Source of the DNA: Magnetospirillum sp. XM-1
GTDB taxonomy: Bacteria; Pseudomonadota; Alphaproteobacteria; Rhodospirillales; Magnetospirillaceae
Assembly (NCBI RefSeq): GCF_001511835.1
Contig: NZ_LN997848.1
Coordinates: 4,554,001 to 4,618,000, forward strand
Direction: 5' to 3'
DNA length: 64,000 nucleotides
Positions 8,640 through 16,227 of the stretch are shown piece by piece; the stretch's first letter is position 1, and each line of letters begins with the position of its first letter. The translations under genes and the position numbers were made by a program. The notes beneath the pieces are model-generated. The model had not been told where the DNA came from and searched no databases. It was given only the letters and a program-made list of their open reading frames with translations.

Positions 8640-10103
8640 TCACAGAAGAAGAAAAGTAAGAATTTTTCTGAGAGTAGCATCAATATATGATGCATCAAGT
8701 TTTTTGCTTGCCTCTACTCCAAATTTAACCTTGATATTATCTGGAACACCACGCGTCCAATACCAAACAGGAGTTCCTGGGATAGCTTCACGCATCTGCT
8801 GAGATGCCGATTGCTTTAGATTTCTATGATATGAGTCATGTATTTCCGCACGAGACTCGTCAACCTGCTTGGCCGTCATCATTGATAAACATAGTTTTGC
8901 AGCGTCCTCAGCACCAAACAAAAACTCTGATACAAAGAATACCTGGTCTGGATTGAGACATCTATCCGTCATGAACTGATTGAATTCATCTGATATCGGC
9001 AGAGCCCACGCAAATACATTACCAGAAATACATGAAGGGCTATCACCAAGTGCTTTATTACCAGATAAACTACGAAATGCCTGCCTTCCGGCCACGTCAT
9101 TGTCGAATAAAAACATTAATGGAGCACTAGAAATATACCCGCCAGAAGCCATAATCTTAGAAAGCAGTTCACCAGAACTCTTTGGCGTACCATCGAGAAT
9201 CCGAATAGAAACATCTGCGCTACTTACCCCGATCCTCGACAGAGAAGCCTCAAACATAGCCTTATCCGTCTTACCCTCAACAAATATTGTTGGGGCAACA
9301 AGATCATCAAGCCGAGCCCTGATCGCAGACACTTGTCGCTCACGCTCGGCAACTCTGTCCCTAAGCTCCCCCAGTTTCCTAATAACAAAAGGGAGCTCCA
9401 GAAGACTGGCCCCCACCATCAATGTCTCCGCATCATCTAAGCTATCAATTTTACTGACAGCGTTAGCAGGCGAGACGGCACCACCATCAGAAGACTGTTT
9501 TGTCACAAAGAATCTACGAACCAGACACTTCTTAACTTGCTCAGCAAGGTAGAAAGCTGGAGAATGACTAGTAATAAATACCTGCGTATCACTTCTAGAA
9601 GATATCTCAGAAAAATTCCGCGCCTCTGCTTCAGCAGCTCCAAGATCAAGAGAATTTTCCGGCTCCTCAAAGCCCCATATAAAAAAGTTCTTACTACTTT
9701 CATTCTGGTTTATATAGCGGAGTAATTCAGGCAGATGTCGAGCCTTAATACCATCACCCTTCTGGCGTAACAACGAATGCCCCTCATTGCCGTGAGAAAA
9801 ATCAAGCGACCGAAACAGGACACCCATTTCTGTTGGAGCAGATAAACGCGTCTCAGAACCAAACATAACCCCAAGACGATCCGAGAGAACACTTGTTTGC
9901 GATCGAATTGCATCAACAAAACTTCCCGTTGCAGACCGCAATCCACTTGCCTGAGCAGCAGCGTTGTACATTCTCTGTATAAGATCTCCAAATACATTTG
10001 TGTCTTTAATAGCCGGAATATATGTAAAATCTATTTGATTTATGAACTTTGTTAATTGCATCTTCTTTCCAGCAGCCCATCCTCGCGGCATAAACTCCGT
10101 CAT
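8640..10103 (-). CDS. OLD-type ATPase/TOPRIM nuclease, C-terminal fragment (after in-frame amber stop)
   Basis: 487 codons from the first ATG after the amber stop. The start of the fragment is the rest of the ATPase, with a Walker B-like stretch (FFIWGFEEPENSLDL) and a switch histidine region (VFITSHSPAF). The C-terminal half is a TOPRIM domain with FVEGKTDKAMFE and LFDNDVAG, the acidic residues of OLD-family nucleases. Such proteins include phage-defence nucleases. It shares the frame of the N-terminal fragment at 10122-10439 and is separated from it only by TAG and six sense codons. No ribosome site is evident before the ATG at 10103, so independent translation is doubtful. The segment is AT-rich relative to its neighbours. 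Confidence 0.7.
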   Translation of the reverse strand: MTEFMPRGWAAGKKMQLTKFINQIDFTYIPAIKDTNVFGDLIQRMYNAAAQASGLRSATGSFVDAIRSQTSVLSDRLGVMFGSETRLSAPTEMGVLFRSLDFSHGNEGHSLLRQKGDGIKARHLPELLRYINQNESSKNFFIWGFEEPENSLDLGAAEAEARNFSEISSRSDTQVFITSHSPAFYLAEQVKKCLVRRFFVTKQSSDGGAVSPANAVSKIDSLDDAETLMVGASLLELPFVIRKLGELRDRVAERERQVSAIRARLDDLVAPTIFVEGKTDKAMFEASLSRIGVSSADVSIRILDGTPKSSGELLSKIMASGGYISSAPLMFLFDNDVAGRQAFRSLSGNKALGDSPSCISGNVFAWALPISDEFNQFMTDRCLNPDQVFFVSEFLFGAEDAAKLCLSMMTAKQVDESRAEIHDSYHRNLKQSASQQMREAIPGTPVWYWTRGVPDNIKVKFGVEASKKLDASYIDATLRKILTFLLL

Positions 10104-10121
10104 ATCTCCATCTATATTCCA

Positions 10122-10439
10122 CTACCGCTTCAACGATACCGTATCGCCAAGAGACCTCCTATAGTTGCTCGGCACATTGAAATCAACTCTTACAGATATA
10201 AATTGCTTTCCCTTTACAGCCTTAACCTCCTTTCGGCGAATATCTGAAAAATCGAGTGCAAAATCCAGATCCCTACCAGGCTCCGTTACTCCATTAAAGA
10301 AAAGGCTTAATCCCCTTAGAACGTTAGACTTTCCAGAATCATTTCTCCCAAAAAGAAGATTCAGGTCACCCGGGGAGTCAATTACAGCCTTATGCAATGA
10401 ACGCAGGTAGCTTATTTCAATTTTTTTAATCAACTGCAT
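10122..10439 (-). CDS. OLD-type ATPase, N-terminal fragment with Walker A
   Basis: 105 codons from ATG 10439 (preceded by GGGGGGCGG) to TAG at 10122-10124. The start (KKIEISYLRSLHKAVI) and Walker A motif GRNDSGKSNVLRGL are those of RecF/OLD-type ABC ATPases. It stops in the first lobe of the ATPase, and the rest continues in the same frame as 8640-10103. Read through, the protein would be about 600 residues, the usual length of a single-gene OLD protein. Either the gene is newly broken or the UAG is suppressed. Confidence 0.65.
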   Translation of the reverse strand: MQLIKKIEISYLRSLHKAVIDSPGDLNLLFGRNDSGKSNVLRGLSLFFNGVTEPGRDLDFALDFSDIRRKEVKAVKGKQFISVRVDFNVPSNYRRSLGDTVSLKR

Positions 10440-10527
10440 AGCCGCCCCCCACCACCGTAAACCCAAATTAGATCGACGCAGACGCACCACATCTATTTAT
10501 AGACAGAAATCAGGCTTGGGCAACCAC

Positions 10528-11643
10528 TCAACCCAGCTTCTTCGCCACCTCAGACACCCGCGCATTCACGTAGGTGAGCAGCACCTGTGCCGTCCGGTGC
10601 CCTGACTGTTCGCGCAGTTCGCCCAGGTTCAGCCCCTTCTCCGCCATGCGGCTGAGGCCCTCGTGGCGGAGATCGTGGAAGCGCAGGCCCTTGACCCCGG
10701 CGCGGTTGCGGGCGAGGCGCCAGCGGTAGTCCACCTGCACCGCATCCAGGCGGAACAGCTTGTGACCCTCCTGGGCGTTGGCGGGGAGCTTGGCGATCAG
10801 CTCGTCCAGGGTCTCGGCGGCGCGGGTGGTCAGCACCACCCGGCGGGGATGGCCGTTCTTGCTGTCAGGGCGCTCGATGTAGCGCCCGCTCCGGGTGTTG
10901 CGCACCTGCCCCAGGCGGATATCCAGCAGCTCGGATTGCCGCATGCCGGTATCGAGCGCCAGGATGCACACCGGCACCATCACCTCGCCGTCCGGCCCGT
11001 CCTTGAGGGCGGCGAGCAGGCGGGCCTCCTCCCCCTTCGAATGGTCATCCTCGGCATCCTCCAGGCGACGCTTACGGGGCGGGGGCATTTCCGGCAGGGC
11101 CACATGCAGGACGGGATTATCCAGCCCCTTGAGGTCCCAGCCGCCCTTGGTGGGGCGGTCGCGGGCCAGCTCGTAGAGGCCCGAGATCAGGAACAGCTCG
11201 TTGCGGACGGTGTTGTTGGCCCGCCCCTCAGCCAGGCGCCGCCCCACATGGGCCTGGAAGTCCTCCGGGGTGATGGCGTCGAGGCGCTTCTGGGCGACGG
11301 CCTGGCGGCGCCACCAGCGGATGCGGACGCCCTCCTGCACCCATCCCTTCTTATTCACGGTCACCGTCTCGGCGTAGTATTCCAGGGCGCGGGCGAGGCT
11401 CCAGCCCCCATGGGGCTTGCTGTCGTCCACCTGGGCCGGGCCTTCCTCGGCCAGCCCCCACTTGTCCCACAGGTGCGGGGGGATCAGGTCCTTGCGCGGC
11501 CACTGGCGGGAGTCGATGGCGACCTCCACCGCCTTGCCCCAACGGGCGGCCTCGGTGCGGCTGTGAAAGGTCTGCCCGATGGCGACATCCTTGTATCGCA
11601 CCTCGCAGGTATAGCGGCCTGCACGCTCCTTGATCCGGGCCAT
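10528..11643 (-). CDS. Tyrosine recombinase (integrase of the tRNA-Ser element)
   Basis: A 371-residue phage-type integrase. Catalytic residues are visible: Arg in DTGMRQSELLDI (about residue 234), HDLRH (about 323), a histidine in SGHRTAQ and the nucleophilic tyrosine in LLTYVNARV (about 357). The N-terminal part is a core/arm-binding region. The ATG at 11643 is preferred over a TTG six codons upstream. The gene ends inside the element, and its start lies about 75 bases from the right attachment site. It would catalyse integration into the 3' end of tRNA-Ser(GCT). Confidence 0.93.
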   Translation of the reverse strand: MARIKERAGRYTCEVRYKDVAIGQTFHSRTEAARWGKAVEVAIDSRQWPRKDLIPPHLWDKWGLAEEGPAQVDDSKPHGGWSLARALEYYAETVTVNKKGWVQEGVRIRWWRRQAVAQKRLDAITPEDFQAHVGRRLAEGRANNTVRNELFLISGLYELARDRPTKGGWDLKGLDNPVLHVALPEMPPPRKRRLEDAEDDHSKGEEARLLAALKDGPDGEVMVPVCILALDTGMRQSELLDIRLGQVRNTRSGRYIERPDSKNGHPRRVVLTTRAAETLDELIAKLPANAQEGHKLFRLDAVQVDYRWRLARNRAGVKGLRFHDLRHEGLSRMAEKGLNLGELREQSGHRTAQVLLTYVNARVSEVAKKLG

Positions 11644-11717
11644 GGATGCCTCATGGGACAATGAAGGGACGAATTATGATAATCCCTGTAAAATCCCTGT
11701 AAAGCAGCCATTTTTGG

Positions 11718-11783
11718 ACGGTTTGCTAAATCGTCCAGGGACCTAAATCCCTGCGCGGGTTCGAATCCCGCCCCCTCCGCCAC
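11718..11783 (+). repeat. attR: 66-bp direct repeat, right copy
   Basis: An exact copy of the tRNA-Ser 3' end (from the anticodon stem through CCA plus one base), with no 5' half in front of it. It marks the right boundary of the element. Confidence 0.92.
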
Positions 11784-12061
11784 TTCCCCTCGCACAATAT
11801 TGTTTCCCACAGCCCCGACGGGGTCCCGTTGGGCAAGAAAGATGGCCGCCGATGGGGCGTGCGTCAGGAATTGACGCGGCCAGGCCCGGCTGCGGGCGCA
11901 CCGCCGGGGATACGGCGGCGGCAGACATGACTTACGCCATATCGATGTCCTGACAGCGTCTTTCGCGCTTGCGGCAATGGCGCCACCGCTATATCAAGAA
12001 AACTATCATATTAATTTTGATACAGCGCTGCCTGGGCCTTTCGCCCGACCCGCGTCAGGTT

Positions 12062-12100
12062 CGCCACCCGTTATGTAAATAAAAAACATAACGGGTGGCG
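12062..12100. promoter_or_regulatory. Candidate ModE box in front of the TonB-dependent receptor
   Basis: A perfect 15-bp inverted repeat (arm CGCCACCCGTTATGT, 9-base A-rich spacer). Its core at 12069-12093 is CGTTAT-N13-ATAACG, exactly 25 bp, the same size and end pattern as six other boxes in the molybdenum region. It ends 36 bases before the GTG start. E. coli ModE operators also end in CGTTAT/ATAACG (known). It does not look like a Fur box. Apart from this, bases 11784-12135 hold nothing gene-like. Confidence 0.7.
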
Positions 12101-12135
12101 GTAAGGCCGGAGCCGGCAGCCCCATGGAGGATGAA

Positions 12136-14172
12136 GTGAAGAAGACGTTCGCCGCCCTGGCCGCCTGCACCGCCCTGGTTCCCGTCTCCCTGTCGGCCGC
12201 CGAGCCGTCGAAGGTCTTCACCCTGGGCCAAGTCAACGCCTCGGCCCCCGCCCAGGGGACCACCGACATGGGCGGCTCGACCATCACCCAGGACGACATC
12301 CAGCAATTCAACCGCGAAAGCCTGGACCGCGCCATCGACCTGGTGCCGGGCGCCAGCGTCAGCCTGGGCGGCGCCCGCAACGAGCGCAATATCTGGATCC
12401 GCGGCTTCGACCGCTGGCGCGTGCCGCTCTACTTCGACGGCATCCGCGCCTACATGCCGGCCGACAACCGCATCGATTTCGGGCTGTTCACCACCAACGA
12501 CATCGCCGAGATCCAGGTGTCGAAGGGCTACACCTCGATGATCGACGGCCCCGGCGCCATGGGCGGCGCCATCAATCTGGTCAGCCGCAAGGTCACCCGG
12601 CCGCGCGAGGCCGACCTGCGCCTCGGCGCCAGCTTCAGCGACAACGGCGCCTTCAACGGCTTCGTCGCCGACGCCTTCGGCGGCGCCCGCCTGGAAGACT
12701 GGTACGTGCAGGGCTCGGTGACCAAGACCACCCGCCAGCGCTACAGCCTGTCGGACGATTACCAGGCGACGCAGATCGAGACGGGCGGCTTCCGCGACCA
12801 CTCGTTCAAGGACAACATGAAGGCCAACGTCAAGGTCGGCTACGAGCCCTCGCCCTTCGACGAATACAGCCTGAACGTCGTCACCCAGTTCGGCGCCAAG
12901 GACATTCCCTTCAACGAGGTCAGCAATTCGCGCTACTGGATCTGGCCGGCCTGGGACAAGCAGAGCCTGTACTGGATCTCCAAGACCGGGCTGGACGAGA
13001 AGGGCTCCTACGTCAAGGTGCGCGCCTATGTGGACCGTTTCTTCAACCAGCTGAACTTCTACGACGACAGCGAGCTGCTGGCCCAGACCACGACCGGCGC
13101 CGCGCGCAGCTACTACGAGGACTATGCCTTCGGCGGCACCACCGAGGGCGCCTGGGCCATGTGGAACGGCCGCAACACCTTGAAGGCGGCGCTGCACTAC
13201 CGCCACGACATCCACGACGAGTGGAACGAGAAGTACAAGATCGGCACCGTCGCCACCAACTATACCGAGCCGCACCAGCGCACCCGCGAGGAAACCTGGT
13301 CGCTGGCGGTGGAGAACACCTTCCACCCCATTCCCGAGGTGGATGTCATTCCCGGAATCAGCTACGACTACCGCCACCTGATCAAGGCGGACAAGTTCTC
13401 CTACAGCAACAACAACAACGCCAATGGCCGCATGATCGCCTATCCGCGCAACGACGACCATGCGCTTAACCCGCAACTGGCCGTGGCGTGGCGCTACGAT
13501 CCCAGCGGCTCGGTCCATGCCAGCGCATCGCGCCGCACCCGCTTCCCCACCCTGTTCGAGCGCTTCAGTAACCGCTTCGGCACCTTCACCGGCAACGCCG
13601 ACCTCAAGGCGGAAAGGTCCAACAACCTGGAAGCCGGCGTCACCCAGACCATCGGCCACACCAAGCTGGGCGCCAACGTGTTCCAGAGCTGGCTCGAGGA
13701 CGCCATCGTCTCGGTGGCGCTGGGCGGCAACACCACCCAGAACCAGAACATCGGCAAGGCCATCCACAAGGGTTTCGAACTCGAGCTGACCCACGCCTTC
13801 TCTCCCGAGTTGGAGGTGGGGGCCAATTACGCCAACCTGCTGCGCACCGTGCCCGACAAGTCGACCCAATTGACCGACACACCCCGCCACAAGGCCTTCG
13901 TCTACGCCAACTGGAAGCCGCTGGACGGCCTGAGCGTGGTGCCCAGCGTCGAGATCGGCGGCAATCGCTACCTGACCCGGGCATTGCCGACCACCGCCAC
14001 GTTCGAGGGTGGCGAATACGTGGTTGCCAATCTCAAGGCGGGCTACCAATTCACCGAGCAGGTCTACGCCGAAGCGGGCGCCAACAACCTGCTGGACAGC
14101 AATTACAAGATCTCGGACGGCTATCATGAGGAGGGGCGGAACATCTTCGCCAATCTGCGCGTCAAGTTCTAG
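12136..14172 (+). CDS. TonB-dependent outer-membrane receptor, putatively molybdenum-regulated
   Basis: A 678-residue receptor. The signal peptide (KKTFAALAACTALVPVSLSAA) is followed by a plug domain (SLDRAIDLVPGASV, NIWIRGFDRWRVPLYFDG, GAMGGAINLVSRK), then a long barrel rich in aromatic residues ending in the terminal phenylalanine of NLRVKF. The GTG at 12136 is chosen because GGAGG lies 5 bases upstream and it starts the signal peptide directly; an ATG at 12124 contains that site. A tonB gene follows 8 bases later, then a binding protein and a di-heme protein. The 25-bp ModE-type box upstream suggests control by molybdate. The ligand is unknown; iron chelates are the alternative. Confidence 0.9.
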   Translation: MKKTFAALAACTALVPVSLSAAEPSKVFTLGQVNASAPAQGTTDMGGSTITQDDIQQFNRESLDRAIDLVPGASVSLGGARNERNIWIRGFDRWRVPLYFDGIRAYMPADNRIDFGLFTTNDIAEIQVSKGYTSMIDGPGAMGGAINLVSRKVTRPREADLRLGASFSDNGAFNGFVADAFGGARLEDWYVQGSVTKTTRQRYSLSDDYQATQIETGGFRDHSFKDNMKANVKVGYEPSPFDEYSLNVVTQFGAKDIPFNEVSNSRYWIWPAWDKQSLYWISKTGLDEKGSYVKVRAYVDRFFNQLNFYDDSELLAQTTTGAARSYYEDYAFGGTTEGAWAMWNGRNTLKAALHYRHDIHDEWNEKYKIGTVATNYTEPHQRTREETWSLAVENTFHPIPEVDVIPGISYDYRHLIKADKFSYSNNNNANGRMIAYPRNDDHALNPQLAVAWRYDPSGSVHASASRRTRFPTLFERFSNRFGTFTGNADLKAERSNNLEAGVTQTIGHTKLGANVFQSWLEDAIVSVALGGNTTQNQNIGKAIHKGFELELTHAFSPELEVGANYANLLRTVPDKSTQLTDTPRHKAFVYANWKPLDGLSVVPSVEIGGNRYLTRALPTTATFEGGEYVVANLKAGYQFTEQVYAEAGANNLLDSNYKISDGYHEEGRNIFANLRVKF

Positions 14173-14180
14173 GCACGCCC

Positions 14181-14933
14181 ATGGCGACGGCGGCCTGGAC
14201 CGGCGGCGGATGGGAAAGGCGGGAGGGCTGGCCGGCGCTGCTGTCCCTGGCCCTGCACGGCGGCATCGCCGCCATCGCCCTGGCCTTGGCCCGTCCCCTG
14301 CCGCCTTCGGCCGAACCGCCGCCGGTCCTGGCGGTGCAGATCGTCGCCGCCCCCGGCCAGCCGGGCGGCGATGCGGCCGCCCGGCCGACGCCCACTCCGT
14401 CGCAGGCGACGAGGCCGGCCCGGACCGAGCCCGCCCCGCCCCGTCCGGCGCGTCCCCGCTCCCCATCGCCCCAGCGGACCCAGAACATCCCGACGCCCTC
14501 CTCCGCCGCCGCCTTGGCCGCCGAGATCGATACCGGCGGCAACCATCCGGCGGCGGAGGGCGGCCAGCAAGGCCCGCCGGGCGCCGGAACGGGACAGCCG
14601 GGAGCCCCCCATGGCCCGGCCGGTCCCGGCCGGGGCGGCGGCGAGGAGATGGAGGCCTATCTGGACCGATTGCGCCGCGCTATCCAGCAGGCCCTGGTCT
14701 ATCCCCCCGCCGCCCGGCGCTTGAACCTGGCCGGGGAGGTCAGGGTCCGCTTCCAATTGCTGGCCGACGGGCGCATCGACCTGGGCTCGCTGGCCCAGAC
14801 CGGCGGCACCGACGACGAGATTCTGCGGCGCGGCGCGCTGGACACCATCCGCCGGCTGGCCGCTGTGCCGCCGCCGCCCCAGGGGGCGATGGCGGTCGAG
14901 GTGCCGGTCAGCTTCACCCTGGCCAGACCCTGA
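14181..14933 (+). CDS. TonB energy transducer
   Basis: A 250-residue protein with an N-terminal membrane anchor (ALLSLALHGGIAAIALALA), a long Pro/Ala/Gly-rich periplasmic linker and a C-terminal TonB domain (AIQQALVYPPAARRLNLAGEVRVRFQL). It would connect the inner-membrane ExbB-ExbD motor, not encoded here, to the receptor encoded just upstream. The 8-base spacing indicates cotranscription and a TonB dedicated to this receptor. Confidence 0.88.
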   Translation: MATAAWTGGGWERREGWPALLSLALHGGIAAIALALARPLPPSAEPPPVLAVQIVAAPGQPGGDAAARPTPTPSQATRPARTEPAPPRPARPRSPSPQRTQNIPTPSSAAALAAEIDTGGNHPAAEGGQQGPPGAGTGQPGAPHGPAGPGRGGGEEMEAYLDRLRRAIQQALVYPPAARRLNLAGEVRVRFQLLADGRIDLGSLAQTGGTDDEILRRGALDTIRRLAAVPPPPQGAMAVEVPVSFTLARP

Positions 14934-14955
14934 TTCATCACCCGGAGAGCCCCCC

Positions 14956-16227
14956 ATGAAAGCCATCCTGCGCAATGCCCTCGCCCTTCTCTGTCTGGGG
15001 GCCGCCCCCTGGTCACCAGCCGGGGCCGCCGACAGCGTGCGGGTCTTCACCTCCTATCCCCAGGAGATGATGGACCGCTACGAGCAGGCCTTCGCCAAGC
15101 GCCACCCGGACATCAAGCTCGACTTCCAGTGGGGCCACGGCAATGACGCCGCCGCCACCCTGCGTCAGCCCGACCAGGGCGGCGTCGACGTGTTGTGGTC
15201 GCCGGCGCTCAAGACCTTTCCCGCCCTGTCGCGGGAAGGCGCCTTCCGCCCCATCGGCAAGGCCGGGGCCGGAGTGGCGGACAAGGTGGGCGGCATGGCA
15301 CTCACCGACGGCAAGGGAACCTATGCCGCCTTCGAGCTGGCCGGCTACGGCTTTGCCGTCCGCCCCGACTACCTGAAGCGGCACGACCTTCCCACGCCCC
15401 GCGACTGGGCCGACCTGGCCCGCCCCGCCTTCGCCGGCCACGTCATCATGCCGGTGCCGTCGTCCACCGGCTTCGCGCCCCCCATGATGGAGGTGGTGCT
15501 GCAGCACCAGGGCTGGGAAAAGGGCTGGGCGTTGCTGGCCGAGATCGCCGCCAACGCCGAACTGCAGGATTCGGGCGGCGGCGTCGCCATGGTCAACGAA
15601 CTGGCCGAGGGTGCCAAGGGCATCGGCATGATCATCGACTTCTTCGTCCGTTCGGCCCGGGCCGACGGCAAGCCGGTGACCTTCGTCTATCCCGAGGTCA
15701 CCGCCTATGTGCCGGCCCATGTGGCGATCACCGCCAAGGCCCCCCACCCCAAGGCGGCCGAGGATTTCGTCCGCTTCGTGCTGTCCGACGAGGGCCAGGC
15801 CCTGCTGATGACGCCCGAGGTGATGCGCCTGCCGGTGCGGCCCTCCACCTATGCCAAGGCCCCGGCCGACTTCCCCCGGCCGTTCGAGGGCAAGGCGGCG
15901 GCCTTCGCCTTCGACCCGGCCAAGGGGACGGCGCGCCAATACGCCTTCAACGCCCTGTTCGACGCCTTCATCACCAGCCGTCACGCCGAGCTGCGCGAAG
16001 TCTTCGCCGCCATCCGCAAGGCCGAGGCGGCGGGCGACGCCGCGCGGGCGGCCGAGGCAAGGCGCCTGCTGACCGCCATGCCGGTGAGCGAGGCCGAGGC
16101 CGGCGATCCCAAGGCCAGCGCCACCCTGGAGGATCTGGAGAGTGACGGCGCCAAGGCGCTCAAGGGCCGCTGGACCCAGGCGGCGGCCGCCGCCACGGCC
16201 CGGGCCCGGGCGGTTCTGGCCCGATGA
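14956..16227 (+). CDS. Periplasmic substrate-binding protein (iron(III)-ABC/FbpA-like fold)
   Basis: A 423-residue secreted protein with a signal peptide (ALALLCLGAAPWSPAGAA). The N-terminal VRVFTSYPQEMMDRYEQAFAKRHP and later PEVTAYVPAHVAITAKAPHPKAAEDFVRFVLS are typical of type 2 periplasmic binding proteins of the ferric-iron/AfuA group. About 90 C-terminal residues are an Ala-rich helical extension beyond the usual fold. No permease or ATPase gene adjoins it. It lies 22 bases after tonB and overlaps the next gene by 4 bases, so it is part of the receptor unit and may take over the imported ligand. Confidence 0.8.
   Translation: MKAILRNALALLCLGAAPWSPAGAADSVRVFTSYPQEMMDRYEQAFAKRHPDIKLDFQWGHGNDAAATLRQPDQGGVDVLWSPALKTFPALSREGAFRPIGKAGAGVADKVGGMALTDGKGTYAAFELAGYGFAVRPDYLKRHDLPTPRDWADLARPAFAGHVIMPVPSSTGFAPPMMEVVLQHQGWEKGWALLAEIAANAELQDSGGGVAMVNELAEGAKGIGMIIDFFVRSARADGKPVTFVYPEVTAYVPAHVAITAKAPHPKAAEDFVRFVLSDEGQALLMTPEVMRLPVRPSTYAKAPADFPRPFEGKAAAFAFDPAKGTARQYAFNALFDAFITSRHAELREVFAAIRKAEAAGDAARAAEARRLLTAMPVSEAEAGDPKASATLEDLESDGAKALKGRWTQAAAAATARARAVLAR

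Larger units (their letters stand above)
6679..11783. mobile_element. 5.04-kb integrative element inserted in the 3' end of tRNA-Ser(GCT)
   Basis: Two perfect 66-bp direct repeats (6679-6744 and 11718-11783) bound the element. The left copy is the 3' part of the intact tRNA; the right copy is a detached tRNA 3' end. A tyrosine integrase gene lies next to the right copy and points inward, as in many genomic islands. Cargo is an AlpA-like protein, a decayed toxin, an XRE antitoxin and an OLD-type ATPase/TOPRIM gene. The OLD segment is visibly AT-rich, supporting foreign origin. No replication or transfer genes are present, so it is a small satellite-like island. Confidence 0.9.

Noticed and set aside
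8640..10439. Gabija or PARIS defence system
   Set aside because: Only a single OLD-type gene is present. No GajB-type helicase or separate AriB-type gene adjoins it, so a named system cannot be supported.
12062..12100. Fur box or attenuator upstream of the receptor
   Set aside because: The palindrome lacks the GATAAT hexamer pattern of Fur boxes and has no following T-run. It shares length and end sequence with the boxes at the mod genes.
12055..14466. 803-codon open frame on the minus strand opposite the TonB receptor
   Set aside because: The plus-strand gene has a signal peptide, plug and barrel motifs. The antisense translation is low-complexity and without domains, as expected from GC-rich third-codon bias.
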